A stretch of DNA of 64,000 nucleotides from Cydia pomonella. Taxonomy: Eukaryota > Arthropoda > Insecta > Lepidoptera > Tortricidae. Positions 43,453 to 53,681 of the stretch are shown piece after piece. Positions within the stretch are counted from its first letter, which is position 1. Every line of letters begins with the position of its first letter. The position numbers and the translations under genes were made by a program. Below the pieces are notes generated by a model. The model saw only the letters and a program-made list of their open reading frames with translations. It had not been told where the DNA came from and made no database searches. The stretch covers positions 8,364,019 to 8,428,018 of the forward strand of contig NC_084705.1 of the NCBI RefSeq assembly GCF_033807575.1, read 5' to 3'.

Positions 43453-44003
43453 AGGCCAATTTGAACTCGCATTCCGATGTCAAAATGATGCCATTTTGTT
43501 ATCATTCGCCCGTGCTGCTTGCTCGCGCGAATACATTGTAATTTTTACTATCGATTACCTCTTTTAAGGACAAGCACTAAAAGTATCTAACCCAACAAAA
43601 AAATTCTAAGTGGACATATACAGTGAATTTGTAGGTAAGATTAACAGCCAGGCTGTTCTGTATAAACCTTTAACTATCTTTTAAACTAAATTGTTAATGT
43701 CAGTGAACTCGGATGAACTCTCTCTCTTCCTCATTCTTAGAAGTAACATATGTTCTGTTTTAGTTTTAGTTTTAATTTTCTATTTTCCTGGGTACCCTGA
43801 AAACCAGTGTCGTGTCTATGACATCCAATTTGGTGTATTGTGTATCTGTCATTAATTTATTTGCTGTGTTTTTTTGTATGTTTTACGCCAAATAAATATT
43901 TTCAATTTCTATTTCTACATGCACAAACAAGTACGAGCGAAATGCACGCGCGAATGATAACAAAATGCTATTTTGATATCGGAATGTAAGTTCGAATTGG
44001 CCT
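43453..44003. mobile_element. 551-bp foldback/MITE with about 85-bp inverted ends
   Basis: The left end AGGCCAATTTGAACTCGCAT and the right end (complement AGGCCAATTCGAACTTACAT) are diverged inverted copies that continue through TTTTGTTATCATTCG. The middle contains a 3'-UTR-like run with GCCAAATAAATATTTTCAAT near 43888, possibly an unrelated insertion. It is non-coding. Confidence 0.7.
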
Positions 44004-45830
44004 CCCTATCTGAAACGGAGATCCCAAGGTTGTTTATTTCAACTCGCTGAATCAGCGGAGAGTTGTTTTGACAGCGACTCTCGTACGAATGTAAAGAAAT
44101 GTGTTTCCCTTACTATAGGAGATTTTAACATTTGGGATTTTTAAAAGGTTTGTTTGCTGAAATACAATGCAAGTCGACGGATAAGGACAAGTGATTATCA
44201 AGGGCTTAAACTTACCAGGCGTTTATGTATAACGCCATCATCCCCGTACTAATCTCGTATTTTTTTTTAATGTGCTACCTATGTAAGTGCCTACACTGAA
44301 TCTTGTAGGCAAGTAAACAGAAATCGCAACTGAGCTTAACAACCAAATTATATAAAGCCTCGTTCATCTCCCAAAGTACGGACTATCTTAATGGAACGAA
44401 AAGTTTAGATTACGCAAGACACCCAATATACGTATCCAAACAAGCCGACCAGATAACGTGCGCCCGGGTATTTACTCATCTATTTAAAGAACCAGGGCCA
44501 TTAATTTTCGGCCAGGCATTATTTACAGAGCTAAAGGGTGATGTTTCGATGGCCCATCAAGCGCTGGTGAGTGTGATCGCTGGGCCAACCTGTATAAAGA
44601 GATCCCTGGTCACGCATAGTTGTTACACGGATCCAGAGAGCGCGATATACTGGGAAGTTAAACAAGTCGGCTCACCCGCAATCGCAGTCAGTGAAAATAC
44701 TCGGCAAGTAGACACGAAGCGAGTTCTTGTAACGCGAGAGTCGAAAGCTTCCAATAAATCTCCTGGAAACACGATAAGAATCGATGTCTCACGCAACGTA
44801 GGTTTTTATTTATAACGCCCTGTATATACGTACGGCAGGAAGAGTGGGTGTACGGTATTAATGCTTTCACTCGAAATATAAATCGAGCTTCGACGTTTTC
44901 GGCGATACGCACCAGGTTTTTTGACTGTCGAAAGTTGATTCGAAATTTGAGGGGGTAAAGCTTGGTCTCCACTTGCGAAAACTCCGAAAGTTTATTTTCA
45001 TTATCTTTTTGACATAATAGTTACATAAAGTTAATGTAACTATTTTTTGTACCTTACGTAGATTCAAAATCGTAAAGCACTTTAAATCTTTAAAGCAAAA
45101 AAAGGGTATCAAAAAAGCTATAGTCCTTTGTATCTTAAATGAAGACACAGCATTATGTCGGCAGAGCGAGGCGAAATGAATGCGACTGAAATTTATCGAA
45201 TGTGAAAAAATGCACCTCTACATGAGTGTAAATCTGATTAAACTTGAGTTAAGATAAGTACAAATGCAAAAGGATTTATTACTCGAAACTACATATTACA
45301 GGACCATATACAACTCTACCCTCGTTCCTCGTTACATAATTATTTTCTTATCATAAGATTGAGTTTCCGTCATAAAATGAAAAAGAATGAAAACTCATCA
45401 TGGAGAAACGGAGACGGGTAGGTATCTATTTATGTAACAATAAAAAAAATATTAAACAGTTTATGCTTAGGTACTTAATACCTATCTTTTTATATATACC
45501 ACGATGTGGCAAACAAACAGAACTACTCTATATAGGTATTTTACCACTGAGAAACTGAAACTTTACTTCATGTGTTTAACTAAAAAGAATTAAATAGGTT
45601 AAAAAAACAAATAAGTAACCTAGAATGACAATAAATAATTTTGTTATTACATTAAAAATAACCCTAAGCTGGTTTAGGTTTGATTTAGCATCTAAGCTCA
45701 GTTCGTGTTTATAAAAATAATGAATTACATAATTACAAAAGAGTGCCACATACGTCTATAATCTCTCCGCATTGAGTGATTGTGATAAGACACATGTTCA
45801 AAATGGCGGTCGTCGAACTCCGGCAGTGTG
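44004..45830. other. Single-copy stretch, higher-complexity block 44340-44830
   Basis: No gene recognised. The block 44340-44830 is less AT-rich and free of repeats, and an 88-codon plus-strand frame (44549-44815) there has no known domain. It could be regulatory DNA or an unrecognised exon. The remainder is AT-rich. Confidence 0.3.
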
Positions 45831-45873
45831 TCGGTTGGTCGAGGCCGCGCGTACATCATCTAACATATATCAT

Positions 45874-46076
45874 CGTAGTATCTTCAATAAAACACTTGAT
45901 TCACTTCTTGTTGTATTTATTTTAGTTGTAAGTGGCTTCTTAATATTAATTATAATTAAATTGATGTACAGCATATCCGTCCATATATGCAAGGGGTGAG
46001 TCAGAGAGAGCTGTCAAAGTGACAGTCATAGATAACATATTTTAAGGAGTGCGTTCACAAACGTCACTCCGCTACA
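45874..46076 (-). repeat. 3' LTR of the Ty3/gypsy element
   Basis: 203 bp, starting TGTAGCGG in element orientation. Its last base is G (C at 45874 on plus) where the 5' LTR has A; otherwise it is identical to the other LTR. It contains an AP-1-type TGAGTCA (45997-46003), a CATATATGG TATA-like box and AATAAA (minus, 45916-45921). Confidence 0.92.
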
Positions 46077-46090
46077 TCATCCCCTTTTTC
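46077..46090 (-). promoter_or_regulatory. Polypurine tract of the Ty3/gypsy element
   Basis: On the minus strand GAAAAAGGGGATGA directly precedes the LTR start TGTAGC, the expected site for plus-strand priming. Confidence 0.75.
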
Positions 46091-46376
46091 AAAGAAAGTT
46101 AAAAGTTATACAGAACTACAAGATCATCTTAGCTTAACACAGAAGTACAATTTCCTAAACTAAATATTTATAACAAGGCCCAAGGCACTGAGATCCACAT
46201 TATATATTTGCACTTATTTCACTTACATTACTAAACTCTCTTCATCCCCTTTTTAAAGGAATGCATCTCCACATAATACAAAATTATCACAAAGTATTCA
46301 TAGAATGAATGCACAAACTCCACATTCGACCGATGGTGGTCCCAACTGTTAGAGTCCGGTGAGGCACCCAGCCCAG

Positions 46377-49340
46377 CTAAGGCGGTCTAATATGAAATGA
46401 GGTTCGGTGATAGATTACATTGTTCTTATCAGCTACACTATATGCTCTATTACCATTACAGGAAACAATTTTTCCTTCAAGCCAAACATTCTTATTAGGA
46501 TCTTTCTTAAACCAAATGGATTGGCCAACTACAAATGGGCTTTTAAACCTACTTGTTTTATTATAATTATTAATATTCCTAATCCTAATCCTGTCAAACT
46601 CTTGCTGTACATCAGTATTCATTTTTGGCTGTAAATATTGGGTATTTACTATTAACTTTGTCTTTAAATTTCTATTTAACATTAGCTCCGATGGGGACAA
46701 GTTTGTACCAGATACAGGTGAGGCCCGGTAATTAAGTAGTGCTAATCTATAATCCGTGTTATCTTCATGACACTTAGTTAAAATCTTTTTTGCTATTTGT
46801 ACCCCTTTTTCCACCATACCGTTCGATTGGGGATACCTGGGGCTGGCATACGTGAAAACAAATCCATTATCACGAGCGAAGTCTCTACATTCTTTGGAGT
46901 CAAAAGGTACATGATCGGAAACTATTTCCTTAGGAAAACCAAAGTTGGAAAATATGTCTGTTAAGGCCTCAATAATGTTCTTCGCGCTTTTACTACGTAT
47001 GTATTTAATGTCCAGCCATTTAGAGTAATAATCATAAACTACGAGGTAACTTTTGGTTTTATAATCCATAATGTCTGTGGCTATCTTTGCAAAAGGCAAT
47101 GAAGGTATTTTATGTGGGAGTAAAGGCTCCTTTATATTATTATTCTGATGTGTCTGACAAGGGAAACATCGTTTCACAAACTCCTCAATGTGTGAATCGA
47201 TATGTGGCCAGTAATACAATTTCCTAGCAAGTTGTTTCATTTTTGTCATACCAATGTGGCCATCATGTAATGTTTTAATAAATGATAATCTTAAATTCTT
47301 TGGAACAATTAATCTGTCATTAAAGAATACTAAACTGTTATCTGCTGAAAGTTCACCTCTTAATTTATGATAGTCATGCAACCCATTAGGGATATTTTTA
47401 TTATTAGTAGGCCAACCATTTTTTATAAAGTTCCTTAACATATCTAATTCACTATCAGCAGAGCTTTCATTAATTAACATTGTTTTTTGTTCTTCAGTAC
47501 ATTCTAAATTTTGTGCTAGGCCGACACTATGAATAACCTCATACATGTAAGATTCATCTGTGTCGTCATTGGAAGTCAAATACGAGCGTGATAAAAGATC
47601 AGCTATAAACATTAATTTTCCTTGCAAATATTTGAAATCCAAGTCATATTTTAAGAGTTTAAGTTTTAACCTTTGCAGTCTGGGTGAAGGGACTTCATGA
47701 ATATGTTTTTTTAATAGGCTTTCAAGAGGTTTGTGATCATTTAAGACTGTGACTTTACGACCATAGATAAAGTAATGATACTTATGTGTGCTCCATACCA
47801 CGCTCAGTAATTCCTTTTCTATTTGTGAAAAATTACGTTCGGCTGGTGTCAAGCTTCTTGAAGCAAAGCAAACAGGTTTGCCTTGCTGCAATAAGCAGCA
47901 TCCAAGGCCATCTTTTGATGAATCACATTGGATAGTAATTGGGAGCTTATCATCAAAATTTTGTAATACTGGGGCTTTACTAATTTTTCTTTTAATGTTA
48001 GCATATACATTTTCATGAACCTCCGTCCAGATCCATTCCACATCTTTTTTTAATAACAACTGCAGTGGAGATGCAATATCAGCCAAGTGTGGTATGAATT
48101 TTCTTAAGTAATTAACCATGCCAAGAAATACTTGTAATTCTTTTTTATTATTAGGACTTTTCATATTAATTATGGCAGTGACTCTATCCGGATCAATTTG
48201 CATGCCTTTATCTGAGAAAATATGGCCAAAATATTTGACTTGTTTCAGTTTATACTGGAATTTCTCCTTGTTAAAACGAACATTATGTTCTCTAGCTCTG
48301 CTAAATACCTTGTCTAATATTGCATCATGTTCCTGCTCTGTGTCCGCACATATTAAGAGGTCATCGCAATAAACAATAACACCAGGAATGTCACCAAATG
48401 CAGTCTCGCTGTATCTTTGGAAGACTTCCGGGGCTACTGAAATGCCAAAAGGGCACCTTAGAAACTTGTAACAACCAAATGGACTGTTAAATGTACATAA
48501 ATCACTCGAACTCTCTGTTAATTTAATATTGTAGAAGCCATCCGATAAGTCTAATACAGAAAATATTTTTTTATTACTTAATCTTGAAACAATATCCTCC
48601 AAAGTTGGTATTAGATGGTGATCTCTTATAAGTACTTGATTTAAGTCTTTTGGGTCAAGACAAATTCTGAGTGAGCCGTTCTTTTTCTCAATTACAACTA
48701 AATTACTAACAAAACTTTTCGGATGATCCACCTTAGCAATGACTTTGTGCCTCACCAGCGCCTCCAGCTTCTCCGCAAGACGTGATAGGAGCGCTTTAGG
48801 CACTCTGCGCGGGGGTCTCACCACAGGCTCCACTCCCGGTCGAATGCGTAGCTGCAGCTCTTTTTTAAACTCTCCAACACCCTGGAAAAGTTCGATATGT
48901 TTATTAATTACATGTTCTTTATTATTAATATTAGTTTTAGCACTGACACTTAAATCATTTACTTTTTTACTATTAATCGCCTCAATATTTATTAATTCAA
49001 GTTGGACCATGGAGGGTAAACCCAAAATAGGGCGTACGTTTTTGTTAATAATTATAAATTTAGTTTCAAAATAATTTTCTTCATTTTTAGAATATAATTT
49101 CAGTGTGACTTTGCCTAATGGTACTAACTTGCCACCTCCGTACACCTCAAGTAAAGCTCTTGTCTCAGACATTTTAATATTAGTATCATCATTGACAATT
49201 TTCTTAAGTGTGTTTAAGCTCATCACATTAATTTGGGCACCTGTGTCACATTTAAAGGAAACTCTCTTATTTTCTACTCTAAAAGATTCTGACCACTCAA
49301 TATTATCGTCAAGATTGATTGAGTATACTTTATATACTAG
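46377..49340 (-). CDS. Pol region (protease, reverse transcriptase, RNase H, integrase), read through from Gag
   Basis: The frame is open from the codon after the Gag UGA (49341-49343) to the stop at 46377, in the same frame as Gag. The first possible methionine near 49223 lies inside the protease: the catalytic DTG triplet is at 49239-49247, before it. So Pol is not likely to start independently. Numbering from 49226: reverse transcriptase with YCDD at about 286-289, RNase H starting near 434 (CDSSKDG), an HHCC integrase domain at about 652-695, and catalytic residues near D719, D771 and E806. One oddity is that the usual D-N-G-P-Q-F around the second aspartate reads D-H-V-P-F, as if one residue is missing and two are changed, which may weaken the integrase. 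Pol ends in FHIRPP. Confidence 0.93.
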   Translation of the reverse strand, partial: LVYKVYSINLDDNIEWSESFRVENKRVSFKCDTGAQINVMSLNTLKKIVNDDTNIKMSETRALLEVYGGGKLVPLGKVTLKLYSKNEENYFETKFIIINKNVRPILGLPSMVQLELINIEAINSKKVNDLSVSAKTNINNKEHVINKHIELFQGVGEFKKELQLRIRPGVEPVVRPPRRVPKALLSRLAEKLEALVRHKVIAKVDHPKSFVSNLVVIEKKNGSLRICLDPKDLNQVLIRDHHLIPTLEDIVSRLSNKKIFSVLDLSDGFYNIKLTESSSDLCTFNSPFGCYKFLRCPFGISVAPEVFQRYSETAFGDIPGVIVYCDDLLICADTEQEHDAILDKVFSRAREHNVRFNKEKFQYKLKQVKYFGHIFSDKGMQIDPDRVTAIINMKSPNNKKELQVFLGMVNYLRKFIPHLADIASPLQLLLKKDVEWIWTEVHENVYANIKRKISKAPVLQNFDDKLPITIQCDSSKDGLGCCLLQQGKPVCFASRSLTPAERNFSQIEKELLSVVWSTHKYHYFIYGRKVTVLNDHKPLESLLKKHIHEVPSPRLQRLKLKLLKYDLDFKYLQGKLMFIADLLSRSYLTSNDDTDESYMYEVIHSVGLAQNLECTEEQKTMLINESSADSELDMLRNFIKNGWPTNNKNIPNGLHDYHKLRGELSADNSLVFFNDRLIVPKNLRLSFIKTLHDGHIGMTKMKQLARKLYYWPHIDSHIEEFVKRCFPCQTHQNNNIKEPLLPHKIPSLPFAKIATDIMDYKTKSYLVVYDYYSKWLDIKYIRSKSAKNIIEALTDIFSNFGFPKEIVSDHVPFDSKECRDFARDNGFVFTYASPRYPQSNGMVEKGVQIAKKILTKCHEDNTDYRLALLNYRASPVSGTNLSPSELMLNRNLKTKLIVNTQYLQPKMNTDVQQEFDRIRIRNINNYNKTSRFKSPFVVGQSIWFKKDPNKNVWLEGKIVSCNGNRAYSVADKNNVIYHRTSFHIRPP

Positions 49341-49343
49341 TCA
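49341..49343 (-). promoter_or_regulatory. Leaky UGA stop (UGA CUA G) between Gag and Pol
   Basis: The Gag stop is TGA, followed at once by CTAG (49337-49340 on the minus strand), with Pol continuing in the same frame and 38 open codons before the next possible start. UGA followed by CUAG is the best-known stop-codon readthrough context in animals and in several viruses. Spacing and frame leave readthrough as the simplest way to make Gag-Pol; this is inference from sequence. Confidence 0.8.
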
Positions 49344-50273
49344 CAAATTCTGAACATCATTGCAGGCAACATCGCCTCCATCCTGAGTTACATAATGAAC
49401 CTTTCGTTTAATATAGGTACAACCAACACTAAAGTGATTTAGTCTGTTACATTTAGAGCAAATTTTGCCAAAAGCTGGGCACTGCCGTGGCCCATGTTCA
49501 GTATTGCACTTTCTACATTTATAGAAAAACTTGTTATAGTTAGTGTTACTATTATGTTTAACATTTGCTGATTGAGACCAAGTGCTATTGTTATTATTAA
49601 AATACTTAGCTTTATTGTGTTGTTGCTCGTGGAACACAGGCCTGCTAGACTGGACCGCATTCACCTCCGGGTTGTTGAGAGTCTTGACAAACTCCCTAGA
49701 CAGCTCTGTAGACCGACAGATATCCACCGCCTTGTCCAGTGTGAGGTCCTTAACTTCCAACAGCTTCTGTTGTACCCTTTGGTCCCGCACTCCGATGACA
49801 ATCTTGTCCCTTAGCATCCTGTCCTTCTTGTCTTCAAAGTTGCAGTTCTCTGCTAATTTTCTTATTGCCGTATAGTACGCGTCGAAAGATTCGCCCTCTT
49901 CTTGGTTCCGTTTATTCAAATTGTATGTGTTAATGACTTCATTCTGCTTTGGCCTAAAGTAATCATCGAAGATTGTAATGACGTCTTCCAACTTGTCCTT
50001 ATCTTCTTTTTTTAACACGTTGAAATACAGCTCCTGAGCTTGTTGTCCTATGCAATTTATTAAAATAGCTGCTTTCCTGGCCTCCGACAACTTGTCAAAG
50101 CCCGCTGCTAGCACAAAGTTCCTGAACGATAATTTGAATCTTTGCCATTGAGACCAACAATTTTCGATATTGTCAAGATTTAAACTCGGTGGCATTTTAT
50201 ACTCTACCGCACACATGTTGTCCACTTTTAATTGTATAAGTTCTTCTTCTACAACCTTATCTTTTTCTCCCAT
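49341..50273 (-). CDS. Gag protein of the Ty3/gypsy element
   Basis: 310 residues. A helical capsid-like region (about residues 30-210) includes the phrase FDDYFRPKQNEVINTYNLN and a Q-E-E-G-E-S-F-D-A-Y stretch typical of insect Ty3/gypsy Gag proteins. Two zinc knuckles follow: CRKCNTEHGPRQC at 253-265 and CSKCNRLNHFSVGC at 272-285. They bind the element's RNA during particle assembly. The start is the first ATG, about 97 nt inside the 5' LTR. The frame ends in the readthrough UGA. The protein looks intact. Confidence 0.93.
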   Translation of the reverse strand: MGEKDKVVEEELIQLKVDNMCAVEYKMPPSLNLDNIENCWSQWQRFKLSFRNFVLAAGFDKLSEARKAAILINCIGQQAQELYFNVLKKEDKDKLEDVITIFDDYFRPKQNEVINTYNLNKRNQEEGESFDAYYTAIRKLAENCNFEDKKDRMLRDKIVIGVRDQRVQQKLLEVKDLTLDKAVDICRSTELSREFVKTLNNPEVNAVQSSRPVFHEQQHNKAKYFNNNNSTWSQSANVKHNSNTNYNKFFYKCRKCNTEHGPRQCPAFGKICSKCNRLNHFSVGCTYIKRKVHYVTQDGGDVACNDVQNL

Positions 50274-50358
50274 GATGTCCGATGTACCAGTAAATGGGGA
50301 ACCGGTAAAACGTGTACCTTATTAATCTACTTTAATCTTCGCAAGTTCGTCTTCGTTG

Positions 50359-50369
50359 CGGCTGCGCCA
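50359..50369 (-). promoter_or_regulatory. Primer-binding site, tRNA-Ser-like (11 nt)
   Basis: On the plus strand CGGCTGCGCCA equals the last 11 nt of an insect tRNA-Ser with CCA, from my knowledge of that tRNA. It abuts the LTR directly (element strand TGGCGCAGCCG). The match does not continue beyond 11 nt. Several insect gypsy-type elements use tRNA-Ser with matches of this length. Confidence 0.65.
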
Positions 50370-50572
50370 TGTAGTATCTTCAATAAAACACTTGATTCAC
50401 TTCTTGTTGTATTTATTTTAGTTGTAAGTGGCTTCTTAATATTAATTATAATTAAATTGATGTACAGCATATCCGTCCATATATGCAAGGGGTGAGTCAG
50501 AGAGAGCTGTCAAAGTGACAGTCATAGATAACATATTTTAAGGAGTGCGTTCACAAACGTCACTCCGCTACA
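50370..50572 (-). repeat. 5' LTR of the Ty3/gypsy element
   Basis: 203 bp, TGTAGCGG to GATACTACA in element orientation (TG...CA). Identical to the 3' LTR over 202 bp. Carries the same TGAGTCA, TATA-like and AATAAA motifs. Confidence 0.93.
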
Positions 50573-50746
50573 GTCTATGCCCCCGGGGTTCTTATGTCGT
50601 ATTCATTACGTTGATGAAAACATTTTTTCGTGTACGTTTTTACGACTCAGCAGGAAAACAACTTTTTATCAGACTCCTCTTATTCTTGAAATGTTTATTT
50701 TGTTTTCTTTAGATAATTCAAGTCGGAGGAAAGTGTTAAAATAGTA

Positions 50747-50975
50747 TTTACAGTACATATGGGGCTACTTTATAGCACTAGTGCGAGAAGTAGCATATTA
50801 CGTTACTGTGTCGAACATTTAAAGGGCTATATGTACTGTAAAACGTTGTACGATACATGTGCGAATAGGTAATTCGCAACTCGTGTCGATTTAAAACACT
50901 CCCTTCGGTCGTGTTTTAATTTATCGCCACTCGTTTCGAATTTCCTATTTTTCGCACTTGTATCGTAATGTACTA
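50747..50975. mobile_element. Composite hairpin repeat, copy 1
   Basis: Two inverted pairs stand side by side: TTTACAGTACATATGGGGC with GGGCTATATGTACTGTAAAA (50747-50841), and GTACGATACATGTGCGAATA with TTTTCGCACTTGTATCGTAA (about 50850-50972). A shorter relative is at 55858-56014. It is non-coding and sits between the two copies of the duplicated segment. Confidence 0.7.
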
Positions 50976-51221
50976 TTTCAGCAAATGCCTAATAATAGTA
51001 GATAAAAGGGATTTTTTTTGTGTTGGTCGGGCGAGGCCGCGCGAAGGTACAATCATCGTCTATGCCGCGGGTTATTCGCTCGCAGTCATTTATTCGCTGA
51101 TAAAAATATTTTTTCGGGTACGTTTTTTCGACGTATCAGCAGGAAAAAATTTAACTTTTTATCAGACGCCTCTTATATTCTTGAAATGTTTATTTTGTGT
51201 TACTTTAAAGTAAAGTAAAAG

Positions 51222-51335
51222 TAAAGTAAAAAAGACATTTATTCATTTTTTATTTTTTTTTTATTTTTTTTTTATTTATTTTTTATTTTTTTTATTTTTT
51301 TATTTATTTATTTATTTATTTTTTATTTTTTTATG
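51222..51335. repeat. Low-complexity AAAGT/TTTA-rich tract
   Basis: Tandem AAAGT-like units (51208-51230) followed by about 95 bp of T-runs interrupted by A (TTTTATTT). It appears as an expansion inside copy B of the duplicated segment. Confidence 0.85.
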
Positions 51336-51376
51336 TTATTTTAGATAATTGAAGTCGGAGGTCAGTGCTAATACAG

Positions 51377-53681
51377 TATTTTCAGCAAAAGGCTAGGTCA
51401 AATGTAGTTTGTAACAGGACAAAAAATGGCGGGCTGAGTTATTTATTTTAACTAAGTACCTACTTCACTGCATGTAGTATCTAATAAAAAACCGTTAAAC
51501 CACTATATTAAAATATGAAATTGTGAATTTAATTTACTTCTATTAAAATGCCGATATCCGACCTGGCCATACCAGTAAAAGTCGTATTACGAATAGTGTT
51601 TGTAAATCTAGTAATAAATTTCGAAAAGTGTTTGTAATGTTACGTGCTGAACTAGAAATTCAGTCACTAATGATCCTGTAATACATCTATTAGTTAATAG
51701 CCTCCTAATTATACATGTAAATTTATGCAGATGAGCGCAGTTATCTTCAATCTAGATCAACCTATAGTATCAACCACACGGTATTTTTGAGCATTTTTCC
51801 CAGTGTAAGCATTTTGCTTTTTAATGTCCGACATTTAGATACTTGGCCTTTTGCCATTTCGGGTGCGGTGCGTGAGGTGAGATACGGGAGGGGCGACTGG
51901 AAATCAATACCAACTGCACACTACTCCACTGCTGCATTGCTCCAACATAAATCAGCCCCTCTGCCACCCCGTTCTAGTTTGCCAAACTAAGCGCATTTAA
52001 ATTTCAATCTAATCGCTGTTTGGTAAAGTTGAATTTAGCATGAACGGAATAGAAGAATGGACGCGAATGTATTTAAAATATATTATAAAAATTGTTTGAG
52101 CTTTTATAACAATTGGCTTTTTGGCTACGTTTCTGAAGTTACTTTGAGGTTTTAAAATATGCAGAATTTTATGTTCAGTGATATCATGAAATTTAATTTT
52201 AACTGAAAAGTATCATTACCTTTTTCATTACGTAGGTATGACTACGCATTTGCATTTTCTTGAAATTATGTTTCCGTTGTTAATTCATTCGAAGGGTTTT
52301 TTTATGTTTTCATTAGCGTGGTTATATAAGATCTGTTTTATAAATTATTTTAATCAAAGTCGGACCTCTAAGAGGGAAACATAATTGACCGGTAGCTTTT
52401 TTGTTTATTTACCTAAGGGCCACTTGCGCATTCCAGGGTTAACCGTTTATACAGTGAAGTATGTAATTTCTAACTCTTTTCTCTATATATACTAATTACC
52501 ACAAATCTCAAAGCGTCCGTCAATGTTTAATGTTTCAATGATTGATTAATTACGGTATAATTGTGTCAACATTGCGTAGGGGTCGCTTATTAATAACTTT
52601 GAAACAATTTTTTTGTTGGTATTAGTTAGGGGAACGTTCGTTTTTATTTTTCATTCTGTTACAGACGAGGGCCGGCCTGAGAATTATTGCTTTTCCTGAA
52701 AATATTCGCTCAACCCCTCCTATCTTCTGCTGGAAACAACCGAAGAACAGTATTCCAGTAAAACAAAATAAAAGTCCCATCTACCAATCCCTTTCTTTGT
52801 ACTTTTAGGGCGCCTAGCCAATCTAATCTTTATATACAAGCAGCACATAGCATCGGACAGATAAGGAACAAGCTTTGCCAGCGGCGTGCACTAACTCTCT
52901 GCCTTTATTTATGAAGCGCTACGTGCCCCGAGCGAGCAATCCTTATACCAACTTACAAATACCATTATTAATAGCATCTTCCCTCTAAAGACGTCCTTAT
53001 GGCTTTCAAATAAAGAGTAAAAATTTTCTGTCAAGCAGCAAAAGTAAGCTTGCCAAGGATGTCTAATTGATAACGCGCACTGTATCTGGTATTGGCATGA
53101 TTTAGCTCTGCCTTTGGATTCCGAGGCGCGATTTATTTGGTGTGTGTCGGTACACGAACGCTTCTAGATGTTTTTTAGTCTCACGCCGAGACCAAGAGTA
53201 TTTGCGCGGTAAATTCATTGAAAAATTCTTGCTGTATATGAAAGTTGGAAGAGTTAGATACATAATCAGTTTTTTTTTGCACCATTAAATACGAAAAAAA
53301 AAACTATTATCAAGAAATGCTATCAAAAATGTCTCGTAAAGCAATTCATACTTCTGTGCCGGAGGCGTCGAAGCCAGGCAGCACTACAATTTCGTTATAA
53401 ATTATTAATAACCAACAAGCACACGTAAAATATTTAAAATTCATGCCATGCAAATTAGTCAAGTCCGAAGGCGAAGCAATTACGGGCTGAGACTTTTAAC
53501 TTATACCTAAGTTATAAATCGAAAAATGTTTTATGTGGCAACAAGTTAAGAAATAAATAAAAGTTACGCGGCCGGTTTTTGGGGCCACCGCATGCATCCC
53601 TGTCTGGCTCGTGGGATAATACAGTGAGTAAAAGAGTAGGAAGACGTGATGAATTGCTATTCGGGCTCGGAAACCAGTTTA
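51377..53681. other. Single-copy stretch, no gene recognised
   Basis: Mostly AT-rich. The block 52640-53220 has higher complexity and no repeats (for example GCGCCTAGCCAATCTAATC near 52811) and may be regulatory or transcribed. No exon was supported except the one that starts at 53682. Confidence 0.35.

Larger units (their letters stand above)
45874..50572 (-). mobile_element. Ty3/gypsy-type LTR retrotransposon (about 4.7 kb)
   Basis: In element orientation (minus) the order is 5' LTR (50370-50572), tRNA-Ser-like primer site, short leader, Gag, in-frame UGA, Pol, 300-nt untranslated region, polypurine tract and 3' LTR (45874-46076). The LTRs are identical over 202 bp, so insertion is recent. 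Reverse transcriptase precedes RNase H and integrase, as in Ty3/gypsy. There is no envelope frame. No clean target duplication flanks it; comparison with the empty site at about 51050 suggests a few bases were lost at the left edge. Confidence 0.93.
45835..51376. repeat. Tandemly duplicated segment, first copy split by the Ty3 element
   Basis: Copy A (about 45835-45874 plus 50573-50735) and copy B (about 51020-51376) share GAGGCCGCGCG, ATCATCG, GTCTATGCC, CAGCAGGAAAA, CTTTTTATCAGAC, CTCTTAT, ATTCTTGAAATGTTTATTTT, TTTAGATAATT and AAGTCGGAGG in order. Copy B keeps ATCATCGTCTATGCC uninterrupted, giving the pre-insertion site of the retrotransposon. Copy B has also gained a T/A-rich simple-sequence run (51238-51330). 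Confidence 0.75.

Noticed and set aside
44549..44815. 88-codon plus-strand frame as a gene
   Set aside because: No recognised domain, no clear codon bias, no splice support.
46377..49226. Pol starting independently at 49226 or at the ATG next to it
   Set aside because: That start would remove the protease DTG; the frame is continuous with Gag through the UGA.
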